Notes under the pieces: model-generated
Databases searched by the model: none
What the model saw: the letters and a program-made list of their open reading frames with translations, nothing else
Told to the model about the DNA's origin: nothing
Part shown: one piece after another, positions 33,613 through 36,872 of the stretch
Position numbering within the stretch: the first letter of the stretch is position 1
Layout: each line of letters opens with the position of its first letter
Position numbers and translations under genes: made by a program
Source of the DNA: Acidobacteriota bacterium
GTDB lineage: Bacteria; Acidobacteriota; Terriglobia; Terriglobales; Acidobacteriaceae
Length of the DNA: 36,872 nt
Reading direction: 5' to 3'
Assembly: GCA_021806005.1 (NCBI GenBank)
Contig: JAJZDM010000029.1
Coordinates: 1 to 36,872 of the forward strand

Positions 33613-35694
33613 TCAGCTCTGGGCGATCGTCTGTTCTTCCAGTTGCGTCGCCAGGCTCTCCCACTCCGCCGTGCGCGCTTCGTGTCCCACCCGCAGCGCC
33701 TCCAACTCGCGGGCCAGTTCCTGCGCAGCCTCGGCGGTGGTGAAGACCGCCTGGCGCTGCTCGCCAGCCTGGATCCTGGTCTGCATCTCCTGCAACTCCA
33801 CCTCGATCGCGGCCAGGCGGTCCTCGATCTGCTTCAGCTTGATGGGGTTCAGCCGCTTCGCGCTGGACTTCGCGGTTGTGCCGGCACCGGAGCCAGACCC
33901 GGGGGCCTCGTCGCTCGCCGGCTCGCTTCCCGCCACGGTCACCGGCGCCTCAGCGACGGCTACCTGCTTCACCGCCTTGAACATTCCCGTCGCCGCATCG
34001 ACCCGGGCGTTGGTGACCGCATCGTGGGTCAGCATCTTCTCTGCGGCGGCGCTGTCAGTGGGCACGCCGCCCTGTTTGCGGAAGATGTAGTCCTCGTAGT
34101 TGCCGGGGTAGATATGAACCCTGCGGTCTTCGACCTCGAAGACCCGGGTAGCCAGCCCATCGATAAAGTACCGGTCGTGCGAGACGAAGATCACGGTGCC
34201 GGTAAACTCCCGGATCGCATCCAGCAGCACGTCCTTTGCGCGCAGATCCAGGTGGTTGGTGGGCTCATCGAGCAGCAGAAAGTTGGCTGGGCTCACCAAC
34301 ATCCTGGCCATGGCGTAGCGGTTGCGTTCGCCGCCGCTCAGCACACCCAGCTTCTTGAACACGTCGTCACCCGAGAACATGAAGCACCCCAGCAGGGAGC
34401 GCAGCGTTACCACATCCACCCTGGGGTTGCTGCCGGAGATATCGTCCAGCATCTGCGCGGACCCATCGAGCACCTTGTACTGGTCCTGAGCAAAGTAATC
34501 GGCCAGGACATTGTGGCCTGGTCGGATGCTTCCGCGAGTGGGCCCTTCCTGGCCGCTGAGCATGCGGATCAGGGTGGACTTTCCAGCGCCATTGGCTCCT
34601 ACCAGGGCGATCCGGTCACCGCGCTCGATGGTGAAGCTTACATCCTCCAACACCACCTTCTCTCCGCCGGTGGGCGTCGGATAGATCTTGGTCAGATTGT
34701 TTACCTCGATCACCGTTCTCCCGCTGGCCGGCGGCTGGGGGAAGGTGAAGTGAATGGTGGCCTCTTCCTCCGGCACCTCGATCCGTTCGATCTTCTCCAG
34801 TTCCTTGATGCGCGACTGCACCTGCTTGGCCTTGGTTGCCTGGTAGCGGAAGCGGCTGATAAAGGTCTCCAGGGCCTCAATCCGCTCGCGCTGGTTCTTG
34901 TAGGCGTTCATCAGCAACGTGCGCCGCTCTTCCTTCAACTGCTGGTACTTTTCATAGTTGCCGTGATAGACGTGCATGCGCTTGTTCCACACCTCTACCG
35001 TTTTGTTCACGGTGACATCCAGAAAGTAGCGGTCGTGGGAGATGAGCACGTAGGCGTTCTCGTAGTTGTGCAGATACTCCTCGAGCCAGTTCCGGCTCTC
35101 CAGATCCAGATGGTTGGTCGGCTCGTCCAGCAGCAGCAGCGAGGGCTTCTGCAGCAGCAGCTTGGCCAGCGCGATGCGCATCTGCCATCCGCCCGAGAAC
35201 TCCTCCGTGCGCCGCACCCAGTCTTCTTTGCCGAATCCCAGCCCGCCCAGGACGGCACCCACCTGGGCGTCCAGCGTATAGATGTCATGGTGCAGCAGCA
35301 GATCGGCGATCTCGGAGTAGCGGTCGGCCGCATCCGCATACTCGCGCGATTTGGGGTCGGCGTCACTCAGTACATGGGTGAGCCGCTCCTGCTCGCTCTC
35401 CATGGAGCGCAGTTCGTCGAAGACGGACAGGCACTCTTCAAAGACCGTGCGGCCGGTCAGCGCCAGCCCGTCCTGGGGGAGATAGCCCAGGGTCATTCCC
35501 TTGATGTGTGTTCGCTGCCCGTAGTCCAGCGTCTCCAAGCCCGCCAGAATCTTCAGCAGCGTCGATTTGCCCGTGCCGTTGCCGCCCACCAGGCCGGTGC
35601 GTTCATTGGGCGTGATCAGCCAGTTCACGTCTTCGAAGAGGAGCTTGTGGCCGTAGCGTTTGCCGGCCCCGGAGAGTTGAAGCATCCCTTCCAT
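33613..35694 (-). CDS. ABC-F family ATP-binding protein
   Basis: A 693-residue soluble protein with two ABC ATPase domains and no membrane segment, as in translation-associated ABC-F factors that act at the ribosomal E site. Domain 1 has Walker A GGNGTGKST (37-45), signature EFSGGWQMR and LLLLDEPTNHLDLESRNWLE; domain 2 has VGANGAGKST, LSGGERNRYAMARML and FLLLDEPTNHLDL. The linker between them (about 230-310) is rich in charged helix (KNQRERIEALETFISRFRYQATKAKQVQSRIKELEK). A C-terminal coiled coil (about 610-690) follows an Ala/Ser/Gly-rich linker, as in Uup or YdiF-like members. Subfamily is uncertain. The ATG at 35694 has GAGG 8 bases upstream; a second ATG is 3 codons later. Divergent from the AsmA-like gene. 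Confidence 0.93.
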   Translation of the reverse strand: MEGMLQLSGAGKRYGHKLLFEDVNWLITPNERTGLVGGNGTGKSTLLKILAGLETLDYGQRTHIKGMTLGYLPQDGLALTGRTVFEECLSVFDELRSMESEQERLTHVLSDADPKSREYADAADRYSEIADLLLHHDIYTLDAQVGAVLGGLGFGKEDWVRRTEEFSGGWQMRIALAKLLLQKPSLLLLDEPTNHLDLESRNWLEEYLHNYENAYVLISHDRYFLDVTVNKTVEVWNKRMHVYHGNYEKYQQLKEERRTLLMNAYKNQRERIEALETFISRFRYQATKAKQVQSRIKELEKIERIEVPEEEATIHFTFPQPPASGRTVIEVNNLTKIYPTPTGGEKVVLEDVSFTIERGDRIALVGANGAGKSTLIRMLSGQEGPTRGSIRPGHNVLADYFAQDQYKVLDGSAQMLDDISGSNPRVDVVTLRSLLGCFMFSGDDVFKKLGVLSGGERNRYAMARMLVSPANFLLLDEPTNHLDLRAKDVLLDAIREFTGTVIFVSHDRYFIDGLATRVFEVEDRRVHIYPGNYEDYIFRKQGGVPTDSAAAEKMLTHDAVTNARVDAATGMFKAVKQVAVAEAPVTVAGSEPASDEAPGSGSGAGTTAKSSAKRLNPIKLKQIEDRLAAIEVELQEMQTRIQAGEQRQAVFTTAEAAQELARELEALRVGHEARTAEWESLATQLEEQTIAQS

Positions 35695-35915
35695 TCTCTC
35701 ATCCTCAGTTGCAGCACGCCGATGCGCCGCCCTGCCGCAGCGCATCGAAAGCTGCAGGGGCGCATCGGGTTCCCGTGCGAAACTGAGGGGGGGAGCCCTG
35801 GCGGCGGAAGAGTGGAGCAAGCAACTTGCCTGAGAGAAGCGCGATCGGTAGCGACGGTGCAGCCGGACTCGGACAGCCTGACGGCGGCGACCGGCTTTCC
35901 GGTCCGGAGCAGCAG

Positions 35916-36872
35916 ATGAGCCCAGACGAGCCGATCGGCCCAGATGAGTCCTCCCGCCGTGGGCGATCTTCTCGCGGCCGGCGCTTGCTCCGCGCCGTCG
36001 GTCTCACCCTGGTTCTTCTTGTACTCCTCTTTCTGGCAGCCGCCGAGTATGCGGCCCGTCATCTCGGCCCGCTGCTTCGCTCCAGCGTGGTCGCCACGCT
36101 CAGCCAGCGGTTCCACGCGCCGGTCTCGCTGGGTTCTCTGCAGGTTTCGGTGTTGAAGGGGCTGGGGGGTATCGAGGTTGAGGGTCGCGACCTGCGTGTC
36201 CTGTCTCCCGCTGCTCTGGCCGCACCGGCTCCGGCTACAACCCCCGGCCCAGTTCCGCCTCTGCTCAGCCTGGAGAGCTTCCGCTTCCGCGCATCGCTGG
36301 CCTCGCTGCTGCACCGTCACCTCGATCTGGCCTGGGTCAGCATCGACGGATTGGAACTGCACCTTCCTCCGCACCGCCCGCCGGTCGGCCCGGTTGGTCC
36401 GGCCAGCTTCGTCGCGCCCCAGGCGCCCATCCGCATCACCCTGCACAGGATTGAGTGCCAGAACGCCAACCTGTACATCGCCTCCTCCCAGCCCGGAAGG
36501 CGGCCACTGACCTTCCGCATCCAGGACCTGAAACTTACCGTGCCTGACTCCGGCGCGCCAGCTCCCGCCCCTGCGGACTCTGACGCTTCAGCGCCCATCA
36601 CGGCCAACTCCGTCCCGGCTCTGCTCTATGACGCTCTGCTGATCAACCCCAAACCCGTCGGCGCCATCCACGCCACAGGGCGCTTTGGTCCCTGGAATCG
36701 CAGCGATCCCCGCTCCACCCCGGTCGATGGCCACTACACCTTCAGCAACGCGGATCTTGGCAGCATCCGGGGCATCAGCGGAACCCTTTTTTCCACGGGT
36801 GACTTCAAGGGAGTTCTGGATCGCGTCCAGATCGATGGAACCACCCGCACGCCCAACTTCGCGCTCGGCGCC
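35916..36872 (+). CDS. AsmA-like envelope protein, N-terminal part (runs off the window)
   Basis: An open frame of 319 codons that continues past the window edge. The protein begins with a short basic cytosolic tail (SSRRGRSSRGRR), one membrane helix (about 25-46, VGLTLVLLVLLFLAAAEYAARH), then a periplasmic region typical of AsmA-like/DUF748-like proteins: SLGSLQVSVLKGLGGIEVEGRDLRV, SLASLLHRHLDLAWVSIDGLELHL, ITLHRIECQNANLYI, and DFKGVLDRVQIDGTTRTPNF near the edge. Such proteins form long beta-groove bridges that move lipids between membranes, or affect outer-membrane protein assembly. The ATG at 35916 is preceded by CGGAG with a 7-base spacer. The divergent ABC-F gene starts 221 bases away. 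Confidence 0.82.
   Translation, partial: MSPDEPIGPDESSRRGRSSRGRRLLRAVGLTLVLLVLLFLAAAEYAARHLGPLLRSSVVATLSQRFHAPVSLGSLQVSVLKGLGGIEVEGRDLRVLSPAALAAPAPATTPGPVPPLLSLESFRFRASLASLLHRHLDLAWVSIDGLELHLPPHRPPVGPVGPASFVAPQAPIRITLHRIECQNANLYIASSQPGRRPLTFRIQDLKLTVPDSGAPAPAPADSDASAPITANSVPALLYDALLINPKPVGAIHATGRFGPWNRSDPRSTPVDGHYTFSNADLGSIRGISGTLFSTGDFKGVLDRVQIDGTTRTPNFALGA

Noticed and set aside
33586-35919. 777-codon plus-strand frame opposite the ABC-F gene
   Set aside because: Longer than the real gene but purely antisense to two perfect ABC domains; no independent evidence.

Overview
The window looks like a chromosomal core segment of a high-GC Gram-negative bacterium, most likely an acidobacterium of the Terriglobia (Granulicella/Terriglobus/Edaphobacter type). 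The assignment is an inference: it rests on the style of the infC, DUF5715-like, RDD and AsmA-like proteins, an LptD outer-membrane transporter (diderm envelope), and a minimal iscR-iscS-iscU-iscA cluster. About 30 genes are supported. No rRNA, prophage, transposase, CRISPR array, toxin-antitoxin pair or obvious defence or biosynthetic cluster is visible.

Layout. 0.4-2.2 kb (minus): a TPR lipoprotein and a response regulator with a histone-H1-like basic tail. 2.7-3.4 kb (plus): infC, with a probable ATT start. 3.5-6.5 kb (minus): a CrtI-like FAD oxidoreductase and tyrS. 6.7-7.5 kb (plus): an SDR oxidoreductase. 7.6-11.0 kb (minus): iscR, iscS, iscU and iscA in that transcriptional order, unusually widely spaced, with a shared operator-like motif. 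11.2-12.4 kb (plus): a pgsA-like gene, tRNA-Val(GAC) and rpmB. 12.5-17.6 kb (minus): msrB, ridA and mfd. 17.8-19.2 kb (plus): gatB. 19.3-22.8 kb (minus): a DUF5715 protein with M15-peptidase motifs and an RDD membrane protein. 22.9-25.9 kb (plus): lptD. 26 kb (minus): a CBS-pair protein. 26.6-32.0 kb (plus): a DsbA-like protein, serA, a SurA-like lipoprotein, a cytochrome c lipoprotein and a four-helix membrane protein. 32.0-32.3 kb (minus): a small membrane ORF. 32.5-33.5 kb (plus): lipA. 33.6-35.7 kb (minus): an ABC-F ATPase. 35.9 kb to the edge (plus): the start of an AsmA-like protein.

How the genes fit together. Three themes stand out. The first is Fe-S biogenesis (iscRSUA) together with a nearby Fe-S consumer (lipA). 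The second is translation (infC, tyrS, tRNA-Val, rpmB, gatB, ABC-F). The third is envelope assembly: lptD, a DsbA-like oxidoreductase, a SurA-like chaperone and an AsmA-like protein lie within 13 kb, and DsbA and SurA both assist LptD maturation in E. coli.

Nothing here is clearly a new multi-gene system. The observations most worth following are the shared 12-base motif at iscR and iscU, the stem-loops between iscR and iscS, a recurring '-10 box, 7 bases, start codon' layout that suggests leaderless mRNAs, the M15-like motifs in the DUF5715 protein, and the repeat-encoded basic tail of the response regulator.
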